NCBI GenBank assembly: GCA_030430165.1
Contig: JAUIGL010000026.1
Span: forward strand, 1 to 64,000
Source of the DNA: a bacterium
GTDB taxonomy: Bacteria; Desulfobacterota; Binatia; HRBIN30; CADEER01
Reading direction: 5' to 3'
DNA: 64,000 bases
The position numbers were made by a program, and so were the translations under genes. Shown one piece after another: positions 38,946 to 47,471 of this stretch (positions are counted from its first letter, which is position 1; each line of letters opens with the position of its first letter). A model generated the notes under the pieces. It was not told the DNA's origin. It made no database searches and was given only the letters and a program-made list of their open reading frames with translations.

Positions 38946-40421
38946 TCAGGCGATGCCGGCGCGGCGGTCGAGGGCCATGCGGATCTCCGCCTGGCGCTCT
39001 CGGGTGAGGTCGTAGCGCAGAAAGATCAGCAGCGAGACCCCGACCAGCACCAAGATGGTCATCCCGGTGATGATTCCCAGGCGGGTGGCGATCTGCGGAT
39101 CGGCCAGCGTCGGGTCGAGGCCCTTGTAGAGGCCGACCGCGTCGTAGACCAAGCCGGCGATCACCACCCCGGCGCCGCTCGCCGTCTTGCTCGCGAACGA
39201 CAGGGCGCCGAAGAAGATTCCCTCGCGGCGCCGCTGGTGCAGCAGGTCGTCCTCGTCCGTGATGTCGGCCATCATCGAGCCGACGACCACCATCGCCGAG
39301 GCGATGCCGAAGGCGAGCAGTCCTCCGGAGAGGACGAAGCAGGGGACGTACAGAGGCGATCCCTCGGCCGGAAAGAAGCCGGCGACCTTGGCGAGCGGCG
39401 GTGCGGCGGCGAAGAAGGTGAACCACCCCATGCCGAGCAGGAAGGTCGGCTTCTTGTCGGTGCGCTGGGCCATGCGGCTCCAGAAGCCGAGGCCGGCGAC
39501 GATGCCGATCAGCATCGCCAGTCCCCACAGCCCCTGCTGCTCGATGGTGACGTGCCAGAAGTAGACCGCGTTGTGGGTGCCCAGGGCGTTGGTCACGCCC
39601 CAGCCGAGAAAACACAGGGTGAAGCCGAAAAAGAGGGCGCGGAACGAGGCGATGCCGAGGGCGTCGCGCAGGTCGCCGATCATCGTGCGCACGAGTCCGC
39701 CCTGCGCGACGTGTCCGTCCGGCCCCGGCAGCATCGGGATGCGATCGCGGGTTCCCCAGGCCGAGGCGAAGACGACCAGCGCGATCACCAGGCCGTAGAT
39801 GCCGGCAAAGATGGCGTAGGGCGCCGGGTTCAGCCTGCCGTCGGGATAGGCCGGTGTCTCGAGCGCGGCGACCAGCACGAAGTAGCTGGTGACCGAGATC
39901 GCCGAGCCGATCGTCGAGTAGAGAGAGCGCGCGGTGACGACTTTGTTGCGTTCGTCGAAATCGTCGCTGAGCTCCGCGCCGAGCGCCATGTGCGGCACGT
40001 GGAATAGGGTCATCGCGGCCCGCGTCAGCACCGCAAAGGTGGCCAGCCAGACGAACAGCGCCCACTCGTTGTCGACGCCGAGGGATCCGCCGAGGTTCGC
40101 CGGCGGGGCGAAGGTCAGGTAGAAGAACAGCCCGAGCGGCACCGCCGACGCGATCATGTAGGGGTGGCGTCGGCCCAGTCGCGAGTGGGTACGGTCGGAC
40201 AGCGCGGCGACGATCGGATCGGTGACGGCGTCGAACACTAAGGCGATCATCAGTGCCGCGCCGGCAAGCGATCCCGAAAGACCGACCACCGAGGTGTAGT
40301 AAAAGAGCAGGAAGGTCGTGAAGGCGTAGTTCTTGATGCCTTCGGACGCCTGCCCGAGGCCGTAGTAGCGGATGGTGCGGGCGGGCAGCGCGGCGCCGGG
40401 TTTCGGCTGGGTCGGGTCCAT
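38946..40421 (-). CDS. GPH-family (MFS_2) cation:sugar symporter-like transporter
   Basis: A 491-residue protein with twelve predicted helices. The helix 2-3 region AALSDRTHSRLGRRHPYMIASAVPLG (in parts) is the hallmark of glycoside-pentoside-hexuronide transporters (MelB family), also seen as PF13347. ATG 40421 was chosen because the family N-terminus (ARTIRYYGLGQASEGIKNYAFTTF) begins just after it; the longer open frame upstream is an antisense-type extension. Substrate unknown. It is followed on the same strand by nothing and preceded by the RND gene 47 bp away, so it may be co-transcribed with hpnN-like. Confidence 0.85.
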   Translation of the reverse strand: MDPTQPKPGAALPARTIRYYGLGQASEGIKNYAFTTFLLFYYTSVVGLSGSLAGAALMIALVFDAVTDPIVAALSDRTHSRLGRRHPYMIASAVPLGLFFYLTFAPPANLGGSLGVDNEWALFVWLATFAVLTRAAMTLFHVPHMALGAELSDDFDERNKVVTARSLYSTIGSAISVTSYFVLVAALETPAYPDGRLNPAPYAIFAGIYGLVIALVVFASAWGTRDRIPMLPGPDGHVAQGGLVRTMIGDLRDALGIASFRALFFGFTLCFLGWGVTNALGTHNAVYFWHVTIEQQGLWGLAMLIGIVAGLGFWSRMAQRTDKKPTFLLGMGWFTFFAAAPPLAKVAGFFPAEGSPLYVPCFVLSGGLLAFGIASAMVVVGSMMADITDEDDLLHQRRREGIFFGALSFASKTASGAGVVIAGLVYDAVGLYKGLDPTLADPQIATRLGIITGMTILVLVGVSLLIFLRYDLTRERQAEIRMALDRRAGIA

Positions 40422-40468
40422 GCGAGCCGTGTTCTTAGAACGCGCGGCGTCGTAGCGCCAGCGGCGCC

Positions 40469-43105
40469 TCAGGCACGAGCACGCCGGCGCAGTTGCAGCA
40501 GCGCCGGCAGCACCACCAGGTTGCAAGCGAGGACGATCAGGATGCCGCTGACCAGCAGGACCCCCAGGCTGGCGATGCCGCGGTGTGCCGACAGCGAAAG
40601 GCTGCCGAAGCTGGCGATGGTGGTCAGCGAGCTGAAGAAGACGGCCCGGGTGGCGACGCTGTCGAGCGGTTGGTCGCTTTGCGCCGCGTGGCGTTCGGCG
40701 TGCACCAGATGGATTCCGGAGTCGACGCCGATGCCGATGAGCAGCGGCAGCACGATGACGTTGGCGAAGTTGAACGGAATGTCGAGGGCGACCATGAGGG
40801 CGCCGGTGATGGCAGCGCCGAGCGCCAGGGGTGCCAGCACCAGGGCGGCGTCGACCGGACGCCGCCACAGGAGCAGGAGCAGCAGGGCGATCGCGGTGAA
40901 GGCCATGGCGAGAGCCTGGCGCAGCGACTTCGAGGTTTCCCTGCCGAACTCGAGCAGGTTGACGGCGACGCCGGTGGCGTCGGGGTCGACGGCGCGCACC
41001 GAGTCGACGAAGAGCGCGACTTCTTCGCTGGTGCGCAGCTCGTCGCGTGGAAAGATCTGAACCCGCGCGCTGCCGTCGCTTGCCAGCATCCGGCTCCTCA
41101 GGTCGTCGGGCAGGTCGTCCAGGGTCAGCGGAGGGGGGTCGACCGCGGTTTGCAGGCGCGCCAGCTCGTCCGCGAAGTTGCCGAGCAGGACCCGTTGCAG
41201 GTCGGCGAGTGCCGCCGCCGGATCGTCGCTGCCCTCGAGACGTTCCATGAGTACCTCGAGGTGTCGCGACAACTGCCGCGCGCTGTCGCCGAGCGGCGGC
41301 TCGGCGTCGAGTAGCGAGTCGCTTTGCAGGGCCGTGTGGAGTTGGCGCAGGGCGCTGATCTGTTCGGCGATGCTCGGTGGCGGCTTGGGGTCGCTCGGCG
41401 GCAGCTCGAGCATCATCGCCACGGTCTCCAAGCTGTCGCGCTTGATCGCCTGGTCGGTGGGGACGTAGTCGGTGAAGGCGGCCGCGCTACGCACCTCCGG
41501 CAGCTCGCGCATGCGCTCGGCGAGTCGGGTCGCTTCGGGCAGGCTGTCGGCGATCGCATCGATGTACCAGGGGGAAGTTCGGCTGTCCTCGAGGAGGTCG
41601 CGAAACGCCTGCACCGATTCGGTTCGCGGGTCGCGCATCTCGACGACGTTCATGTCGAAGCGGAGAAGCGGCAGCACCGACGCAGCGGAGACTCCGACCA
41701 ACAGCGCGGCGAAGGCGATCGATTTGGGGTGGGTCGCGACGATGGACGGAGGCGTCAGCTGGAATGGAAGGGACTCGCGCTTCGGCGGTGTCTCGCCGGC
41801 CCGCATCAGCGAGATCAACGCCGGGAAGAGGGTCATCGTCTGAAACAGGGTGATGAACATCCCCGCCGCGGAGATCAGCCCGAGCTCGGCGACGCCGCGA
41901 TAGCCGGTCGGATAGAAGGCCAGAAAGCCGAGAGCCGTGGTGAACGCGCATAGCACCAGCGCGGTGCTGGTCCGCTGCAGCGAGATCTGCATCGATTCGG
42001 TCGGACCTGCTCCCTCGTGCAGAGCATGGGCGAACTGCATGCCGAGGTGGATCGCGAAATCGACGCCGAGGCCGATGAAGAGAACCGCGAAGGCAATCGA
42101 AAGGACGTTCAGATGCCCGACTGCGAGCGCCGCGAAGGCGGCGGTCCAGACCAGGCCGACCACCAGGGTGATCGCGGCGGCGCCGACCAGGCGCATACTG
42201 AGTAGGGCGGCGTAGAGCAGGGCGACGACGACGACCAGCGACAGAAGGGTGGAGATCCCGATGTCCCAGGCGAGGCCGAACATCTCCTCGTAGTTGAGGG
42301 CGGGGTTGCCGGTAATCCGCAGGCGGACGCCCTGCTCGGCGTTCAACCCGAGCGAGTGCCCGGCCGAGCGGATGGCTTGGATCGCGCTCTGCGCCGCCAG
42401 CAGTCGACCGAATTCGAGTACCGGCTCGGCGACCACGATCTGTCGGGTTCCCGCCTCGAGCGCGGTGCCCTCGAGCATCATGCGTTCCCACGACACTGAC
42501 ACCGGGTACTCTTCGAAGGTGCGCACGGTCGCCTCGCCGACCTTGTCGAGGATGATCGACCAATCGGCCGGGCTGGTGCCGGTCGATTCCTCGGCTTGCT
42601 CGAGGCCGATGCGGATCAGGCGGGCGAGGTTGGCGGTGCTCGGATCCACCGATAGCTCGGCCAGCATGGGTTGCATGACGGCGATCCGATCGACGAACTC
42701 GTCGATCGCGTCGGGGCTCAGGTAGAGCAGGCCGTAGCGTTGGAAGAAGGTGCTGTTTCCCGGGATGTAGGCGTCGCGGAAGTCGTCCGGTTGGTCGCGT
42801 AGCGCCTGCGCCAGCTGATTGGCCGCCTCGCGCGCCCGCTCCGGGGTTTCGGCGTCGATGACGACCAAGAGCGAGTCGTCGAGCGACGGGAAGTGTTTCG
42901 CGTATTCCCGGGCGGCGCGCTGGAAGGGGAGGTCGGGCGAGAGCAGCTGCTTGTTGTCCATGTTCACGCCGAGGTGGGTCGCCGTGAATATCCCCAGGAG
43001 AGCGGTCAGGAGCAGCTCCACGACCACGACAGTTCGTGAATGTCGTTGAATTCCAGCTACATAGGAGCACGCAGCGGCGGCGATGGTGCGCTTGGACTGG
43101 TTCAC
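40469..43105 (-). CDS. hpnN: HpnN-like RND superfamily transporter
   Basis: An 878-residue MMPL/RND-type membrane protein with twelve helices in two halves: helix 1 at ~22-42, a periplasmic loop to ~265, five helices, a second loop, and five more. The helix-4-type motifs FIGLGVDFAIHLGMQ (~345) and LLIGIGVDSGIHLVH (~785) are those of the hopanoid exporter HpnN, including the conserved Asp. The sequence order HSRTVVVVELLLTALLGIF at the N-terminus also fits. The MlaA- and MlaC/HpnM-like genes lie divergently and convergently next door, supporting an outer-membrane lipid (hopanoid) trafficking role. No hopanoid synthase gene is in the window. Confidence 0.82.
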   Translation of the reverse strand: MNQSKRTIAAAACSYVAGIQRHSRTVVVVELLLTALLGIFTATHLGVNMDNKQLLSPDLPFQRAAREYAKHFPSLDDSLLVVIDAETPERAREAANQLAQALRDQPDDFRDAYIPGNSTFFQRYGLLYLSPDAIDEFVDRIAVMQPMLAELSVDPSTANLARLIRIGLEQAEESTGTSPADWSIILDKVGEATVRTFEEYPVSVSWERMMLEGTALEAGTRQIVVAEPVLEFGRLLAAQSAIQAIRSAGHSLGLNAEQGVRLRITGNPALNYEEMFGLAWDIGISTLLSLVVVVALLYAALLSMRLVGAAAITLVVGLVWTAAFAALAVGHLNVLSIAFAVLFIGLGVDFAIHLGMQFAHALHEGAGPTESMQISLQRTSTALVLCAFTTALGFLAFYPTGYRGVAELGLISAAGMFITLFQTMTLFPALISLMRAGETPPKRESLPFQLTPPSIVATHPKSIAFAALLVGVSAASVLPLLRFDMNVVEMRDPRTESVQAFRDLLEDSRTSPWYIDAIADSLPEATRLAERMRELPEVRSAAAFTDYVPTDQAIKRDSLETVAMMLELPPSDPKPPPSIAEQISALRQLHTALQSDSLLDAEPPLGDSARQLSRHLEVLMERLEGSDDPAAALADLQRVLLGNFADELARLQTAVDPPPLTLDDLPDDLRSRMLASDGSARVQIFPRDELRTSEEVALFVDSVRAVDPDATGVAVNLLEFGRETSKSLRQALAMAFTAIALLLLLLWRRPVDAALVLAPLALGAAITGALMVALDIPFNFANVIVLPLLIGIGVDSGIHLVHAERHAAQSDQPLDSVATRAVFFSSLTTIASFGSLSLSAHRGIASLGVLLVSGILIVLACNLVVLPALLQLRRRARA

Positions 43106-43307
43106 GATGGCTGGGCCCGGGGGGACGAGTCCCTATCTACCACCCCGCGACTCCACATCCGATAGGGCATGTGATTTTGGGGGGTGGTCAATCGCGAGAT
43201 CGGTGTTATATAGTCGAGGTCTGACGAACCTCCCGGCCGCACCACCAAAGCGGCCGTCTCCTGGGGTAGAAGTGGGTTGGGTGAGACGAGGCCGCGGACG
43301 GGACCCT
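43106..43307. promoter_or_regulatory. Divergent promoter region of hpnN-like and mlaA-like genes
   Basis: 202 bp between the two divergent starts. It includes the A/T-rich run GTTATATAGTCGAG near 43204-43217, a possible -10 for the plus-strand gene, but no assured -35 element. Nothing else is seen. Confidence 0.35.
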
Positions 43308-44213
43308 ATGCGAACGACTTCGCTCAAGATTGTTCGATACACCGCCATGCTTGCGGTGATGCTGGCTTCGCCGGTGGCGACGCTTGCCGATCGCACCGAT
43401 GCGACGCACGCGCTCACGGCCCCGGTCGATGACTTCGCGGCCGAGTTCGACGACGGTCTCTTCGACGACCAGGCGAGTTACGCCGATCCTCTGGAGACGC
43501 TCAACCGCGGCACGCTGGCATTCAACCGCCAGGTCGACTTTTGGCTGATCAATCCGGTCATCGACGTCTACCAGTTCGTGCTGCCGCAGCCGGCCCGTCG
43601 CTCGGTGCGCAATTTTCTCGACAACCTCGACTCCCCGGTCGTGTTTGCCAACGACCTGCTGCAGCGCGAGTGGGGCAACGCGGGGACGACCGTGGCGCGT
43701 TTCGGGATCAACACGACGGTGGGCATCGCCGGGTTGTTCGATCCCGCCAGCTCCTTTGGCTGGGACAAGCACGTTTCCGATTTCGGCCAAACGCTCGCCC
43801 TCGAGGGCGTTCCCGCCGGAGCCTACATCGTTCTGCCGCTGCTCGGTCCGACGACGCTGCGAGACGGGGTCGGCGACGTCGTCGACATGGTCTTCCGGCC
43901 GACGACTTTCTTGATTCCGGTCGCCGACCAGGTGCTCTACTCGACCCTGTACGGCGGCAGTTACGGTCTGGCGACCCGCGAAGAGGTCGCCGACGAATTG
44001 GCCGCGCTCGAGGAGTCTTCGGTCGATTTCTACGCCGCCCTGCGCAACGCGTTCTACCAGACTCGCAGCGCCGAGGTCTGGGACGGCCACGACCAGCACG
44101 AGTCCTTGCTGGCGCTCGCCGGCGACTGGGTTCCGCCCTCCTTCGACTGGACCGAGATGCGCTGGTACGCGTCGTGGCAGTCGGACGGCGGCTCGGGACT
44201 GCAGGCCCGTTAG
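43308..44213 (+). CDS. mlaA: MlaA/VacJ-type outer-membrane lipid protein lacking a lipobox Cys
   Basis: MlaA family protein (301 residues) that in the Mla pathway removes phospholipid from the outer leaflet. The signal peptide ends TLADRTDA and there is no Cys in the whole protein, so unlike classical VacJ it cannot be lipidated. Family segments: ADPLETLNRGTLAFN, FLDNLDSPVVFANDLLQ, GLFDPASSFGW, VLPLLGPTTLRDGVG. Start at ATG 43308. Its TAG shares bases with the TAA of the convergent HpnM/MlaC-like gene (44210-44213). Confidence 0.88.
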   Translation: MRTTSLKIVRYTAMLAVMLASPVATLADRTDATHALTAPVDDFAAEFDDGLFDDQASYADPLETLNRGTLAFNRQVDFWLINPVIDVYQFVLPQPARRSVRNFLDNLDSPVVFANDLLQREWGNAGTTVARFGINTTVGIAGLFDPASSFGWDKHVSDFGQTLALEGVPAGAYIVLPLLGPTTLRDGVGDVVDMVFRPTTFLIPVADQVLYSTLYGGSYGLATREEVADELAALEESSVDFYAALRNAFYQTRSAEVWDGHDQHESLLALAGDWVPPSFDWTEMRWYASWQSDGGSGLQAR

Positions 44214-44878
44214 TCCGACGACTCGCCGGCGGCGTCGCTGGCCAGCTTGTCGATCCGCTCTTGAATGCTGTCGGTCAGCGCGGCGAAACCGTCGCGCTTG
44301 AGCACGGCGGCGTACTCGGCTCGGCGCAGCGCGATCTCGCTGACGGTGCCCTTGAGGAACACGTCGATGACCCGCCATCCGGTGTCGCCCTGGCGCACCC
44401 GGTAGGATAGGTCGACGTTCTCCGCCGCCGGGTCGATGACCCGGGTACGCACCAGAACCGTTTCCTTGGCGGCCGGCTTGGATTCGATGATCTCGAATTT
44501 TTGATCCGAGAAGTGGTCGAAGCGCGATGCGTAGTTCGCCGTCATGTAGGTGGCGAAGAGCTCGTACCAGCGCTGTCGGCTGGCTTCGTCGAGGTCGAGA
44601 AACCCGCGCCCCACGACCTGGCGCGCCATGTACTCGAGATCGAAACATTGGCGCAGCGTCGGCGCCAGGACGTCGAAGCGCTGCTGGTAGTCGAGCTCGC
44701 CCGAGCGGCGCAGAACCTCGAGCAGCTCGTCGTTGAGATGCCCGATCAGTGCTTCCGGGCTCGCCTCCGGGGCGCTCGGCTGGACGTCGGCTGCCGGCGC
44801 CGGCTCGATCTCGGCGGATGCCGTGGTGGCGGCGAGCAGCGCGGTGAGTAGGGCGATCCCGTGCGGGCGTGGCATCAT
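44210..44878 (-). CDS. hpnM: MlaC/HpnM-like periplasmic lipid-binding protein
   Basis: A 222-residue exported protein (signal MMPRPHGIALLTALLAATTASA) of the Ttg2D/MlaC family. Segments typical of the family: RFDVLAPTLRQCFDLEYMARQVVG, WYELFATYMTANYASRF and GWRVIDVFLKGTVSEIALRRAEY. It would shuttle lipid between inner and outer membrane. Because an HpnN-like RND gene is two genes away, the HpnM name is preferred over MlaC, but no Mla ABC transporter genes are here, so the label is inference. Its stop overlaps the mlaA-like stop by 3-4 bases. Confidence 0.8.
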   Translation of the reverse strand: MMPRPHGIALLTALLAATTASAEIEPAPAADVQPSAPEASPEALIGHLNDELLEVLRRSGELDYQQRFDVLAPTLRQCFDLEYMARQVVGRGFLDLDEASRQRWYELFATYMTANYASRFDHFSDQKFEIIESKPAAKETVLVRTRVIDPAAENVDLSYRVRQGDTGWRVIDVFLKGTVSEIALRRAEYAAVLKRDGFAALTDSIQERIDKLASDAAGESSD

Positions 44879-44956
44879 CGACAGACCTGGTGGGCGACCG
44901 CCCTTCGACTCAATTTGACTACACGATGATCGGTTGGCTGTCGAACGCGGCGCCGC

Positions 44957-46228
44957 TCAGCGAGGCGCAGCGGGCGGTTGCGGCGGCTCGACCCGCGCCA
45001 CCGCGAAAGCCGCCAGCGGCGCCAGCACGACGACCCATCGCAGCGCGCCGGAGTAGCCGCCGGTGGCGTCGGCGAGCAGTCCGATCACCAGCGGACCGAG
45101 TCCGCCGCCGATCCCGGTCACCAGGTTGAGCGAGCCGAACACCGTGCCGTAGGAACGCAGACCGAACAGGTCGGCGGTGAGCAGGCCCTGCAGCATGAAT
45201 ACCGCGCCGATGGTGAGACCGAAGAGCAGCGAGGTGCCGAGCAGCGCGATCGGTTGTGCGGCGAAGCTCAGCGCCAGGATCGCCGCCGCCTGGATCGCGA
45301 ATAGGGCGCTGGCGACCAGCCGTTTCTCTATGCGATCCGCCACGGCGCCCGAGATCAGCCGGCCGATGATGCTGCCGAGCGGAATGGCGGCGGCGCCGAA
45401 AGCGGCCTGCGACGTCGACATGTGCTGGCGCAGCAGGTGCAGGTGATGTACCGCGACTCCGGTCTGGCACAGTAGGATCGCGGCGAACGAAGCCGCCATG
45501 AGAACGAACGTGCGTGTGCGAACGGCGTCGCGCGCTCGCCACAGGTGCTCCTGGTGCGGTGCCGCGGCAGGAGGAGGTAGCGCAGGGTCGTGGCCGTCGT
45601 CGGGCTCGAGGCCGTACGGCTCGGGGGCGTCGCGCACGACGAGAATGGCGATCGGAATCGCGACCGCCAGCACCAACACCGCGAGCATCGTCGTCGCGCT
45701 GCGAAAGCCGCTGGTCGCGATGAGCTCGGTGGCGATCGGGACCAGCACCAATCCGCCTACCGAAACCCCGGTCTGGGCGAAGCTCATGGCGCGCGAGCGC
45801 TGTCGCAAGAACCAGCGGTTGACGAGGCCGGAGAGCGGGATCGCCGCGCTCATCGCGAAGCTCGCCGCCAGCAGGGCATAGACCACGTAGAGCTCCGCCG
45901 GAGTGCTGATTCCGCCGAGCCAGAGCAGTGCGGTCGCCATCGTCAGGGCGCCGGCGACGAGCATCTTGCGCGAGCCCCATCGATCGACCGCGCGGCCGAC
46001 GGCGACCCCGCTGACCCCGGTCATCGTGAAGAACAGCGTCGACGCGCCCGAGACGCCGGCCTTCGACCAACCTTTCTCGTGGATCAGGCCGTCGAGAAAG
46101 ACCGTCTGCCCGTAGAAGCCGATGCCGACCGAGATGAAGCCGAGCACGAAGGCGGCGGCGACGACGTACCAGCCGTAGAACAGATCGGGGCGAAGCCGGT
46201 GGATCGGGGGCAGGGGGGACGCGGCCAT
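44957..46228 (-). CDS. Major facilitator superfamily transporter
   Basis: A 423-residue MFS protein with twelve transmembrane segments. The loop motif GRAVDRWGSRKMLVAGA (in parts) between helices 2 and 3 and GAVADRIEKRLVASAL between helices 8 and 9 are the classic MFS signatures. It opens with RLRPDLFYGWYVVAAAF, seen in oxalate/formate or monocarboxylate-type transporters (OFA/MCT group). Substrate unknown. ATG 46228. Confidence 0.85.
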   Translation of the reverse strand: MAASPLPPIHRLRPDLFYGWYVVAAAFVLGFISVGIGFYGQTVFLDGLIHEKGWSKAGVSGASTLFFTMTGVSGVAVGRAVDRWGSRKMLVAGALTMATALLWLGGISTPAELYVVYALLAASFAMSAAIPLSGLVNRWFLRQRSRAMSFAQTGVSVGGLVLVPIATELIATSGFRSATTMLAVLVLAVAIPIAILVVRDAPEPYGLEPDDGHDPALPPPAAAPHQEHLWRARDAVRTRTFVLMAASFAAILLCQTGVAVHHLHLLRQHMSTSQAAFGAAAIPLGSIIGRLISGAVADRIEKRLVASALFAIQAAAILALSFAAQPIALLGTSLLFGLTIGAVFMLQGLLTADLFGLRSYGTVFGSLNLVTGIGGGLGPLVIGLLADATGGYSGALRWVVVLAPLAAFAVARVEPPQPPAAPR

Positions 46229-46335
46229 CTCGCTTGCCTATCACGAAACGCCGCGCCGGTGTCGCGACCCCGCCGCAAGGGACCCGCGGTCGGTCGGTTT
46301 CGCGGCATCGCCGGATTCAGCCACGTTGATCAAGT

Positions 46336-46481
46336 ATATTCTCGCGCAGAGGCGCAGAGCCGCAGAGAAGAGAAAGCTCTTCGCCGATGCCCGATCCCAT
46401 CGCGAACGAGTCGTCGAGCACGGGCATCGGAGCCCTTCGACCTGTTGTTTCTCGGCGTCTCTGCGTCTCTGCGCGAGATAT
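46336..46481. repeat. Nested intergenic inverted repeat, TTCTCGCGCAGAG type
   Basis: The outer arms ATATTCTCGCGCAGAGGCGCAGAG (46336-46359) and CTCTGCGTCTCTGCGCGAGATAT (46459-46481) are nearly complementary. Inside is a second inverted pair, CCGATGCCCG and CGGGCATCGG. The total span could fold into one long stem-loop. It sits between the MFS gene and the LLM gene (a 267-bp spacer with no gene). The ending TTTTTT on the right arm could terminate transcription in one direction. Confidence 0.65.
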
Positions 46482-46495
46482 TTTTTCCAGTGAGC

Positions 46496-47374
46496 TCAGT
46501 TCTTGTTGGGTGCGAAGATCTCGAGAACCTTCAGATCGGGACCCATCTCGCCGTCGGAACGGATCGGCTGCATGCAAACGTGGTTGGCCCCGGCGTCGTG
46601 GTGTTCGCGAATCCGTTTGCCGATGGCGTCCTCGTCGCCCCAGGCGAACATCGCGTCGATCAGGCGGTCGCTGCCGCCGCCGTCGAAGTCTGCCTCGTCG
46701 AAACCGATGCTCAACCAATTGTTGCGGTAGTTGGGCAGGCCGAGGTAGGTCGCCAGGTGCTGCCGGCCGAGCTCGCGGGCGCGTGCCGCGTCAGTGGTGA
46801 GGATGACCTTCTGGTCGGGGCACAGCCAGCGGTCCGGACCGAGAATCTCGCGGGCGCGCGCGGTGTGCTCGGGCGTCACGTTGTAGGGATGCGCGCCCTG
46901 CGTCTTCTCGGCCGCCAGGGCGAGCATCTTCGGACGCAGGGCGCCGATCACGATCGGCGCCTCCTCAGCTGGCGGCGGTCCGACGTAGAGCGCGTGGCTC
47001 ATCGCCTCGAGCACGCGTTGCATGGTCGACAGCGGCTTGGCGTAGTCGTGGCCGCGCAGGTCGGCGACCATCGGCTTGTGCGAGACCCCCAGGCCGAGCA
47101 CGAAACGCCCGCGCGAGAGCTCGGCCAACGTCTGCTGCAGCGCGCGCAGCGACATCGCGTCGCGGGCGAAGATGTTGGCGATTCCGGTGGCGAGAACCAG
47201 CCGCTCGGTCTTGGTGGCGAGATAGGTGAGCAGCGCGAAAGGGTCGCGGCCGACCGCCTCCGGGACCCACAGGGCTCCATAGCCCCAACCCTCGATCTTG
47301 CGGGCCACGTCCGCCGCCTCGTCGGCGGTCATCGTATCGAGAAACGTCCAGCATCCGAGCTTGCCGATATCCAT
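46496..47374 (-). CDS. Luciferase-like (LLM) F420-type oxidoreductase
   Basis: A 292-residue TIM-barrel flavin/F420-dependent protein (TIGR03620-like LLM class). Segments: LWVPEAVGRDPFALLTYLATKTERLVLATGI, SLRALQQTLAELSRGRFVLGLGVSH, APIVIGALRPKMLALAAEKTQGAHPY. Ribosome site GGAGAGGAGC precedes the ATG at 47374; the frame runs upstream but lacks start evidence. It implies F420 use by the host. Substrate unknown. It is divergent from the GDP-mannose epimerase. Confidence 0.85.
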   Translation of the reverse strand: MDIGKLGCWTFLDTMTADEAADVARKIEGWGYGALWVPEAVGRDPFALLTYLATKTERLVLATGIANIFARDAMSLRALQQTLAELSRGRFVLGLGVSHKPMVADLRGHDYAKPLSTMQRVLEAMSHALYVGPPPAEEAPIVIGALRPKMLALAAEKTQGAHPYNVTPEHTARAREILGPDRWLCPDQKVILTTDAARARELGRQHLATYLGLPNYRNNWLSIGFDEADFDGGGSDRLIDAMFAWGDEDAIGKRIREHHDAGANHVCMQPIRSDGEMGPDLKVLEIFAPNKN

Positions 47375-47471
47375 CGTGCTCCTCTCCAGCTTGCGCTTGT
47401 CGCGAGTGCGGACCATGTCCGACCGCGGTGGCGATGACAAGCGGCTCTTGCCAAGGCGCCGACTTTGCCGC

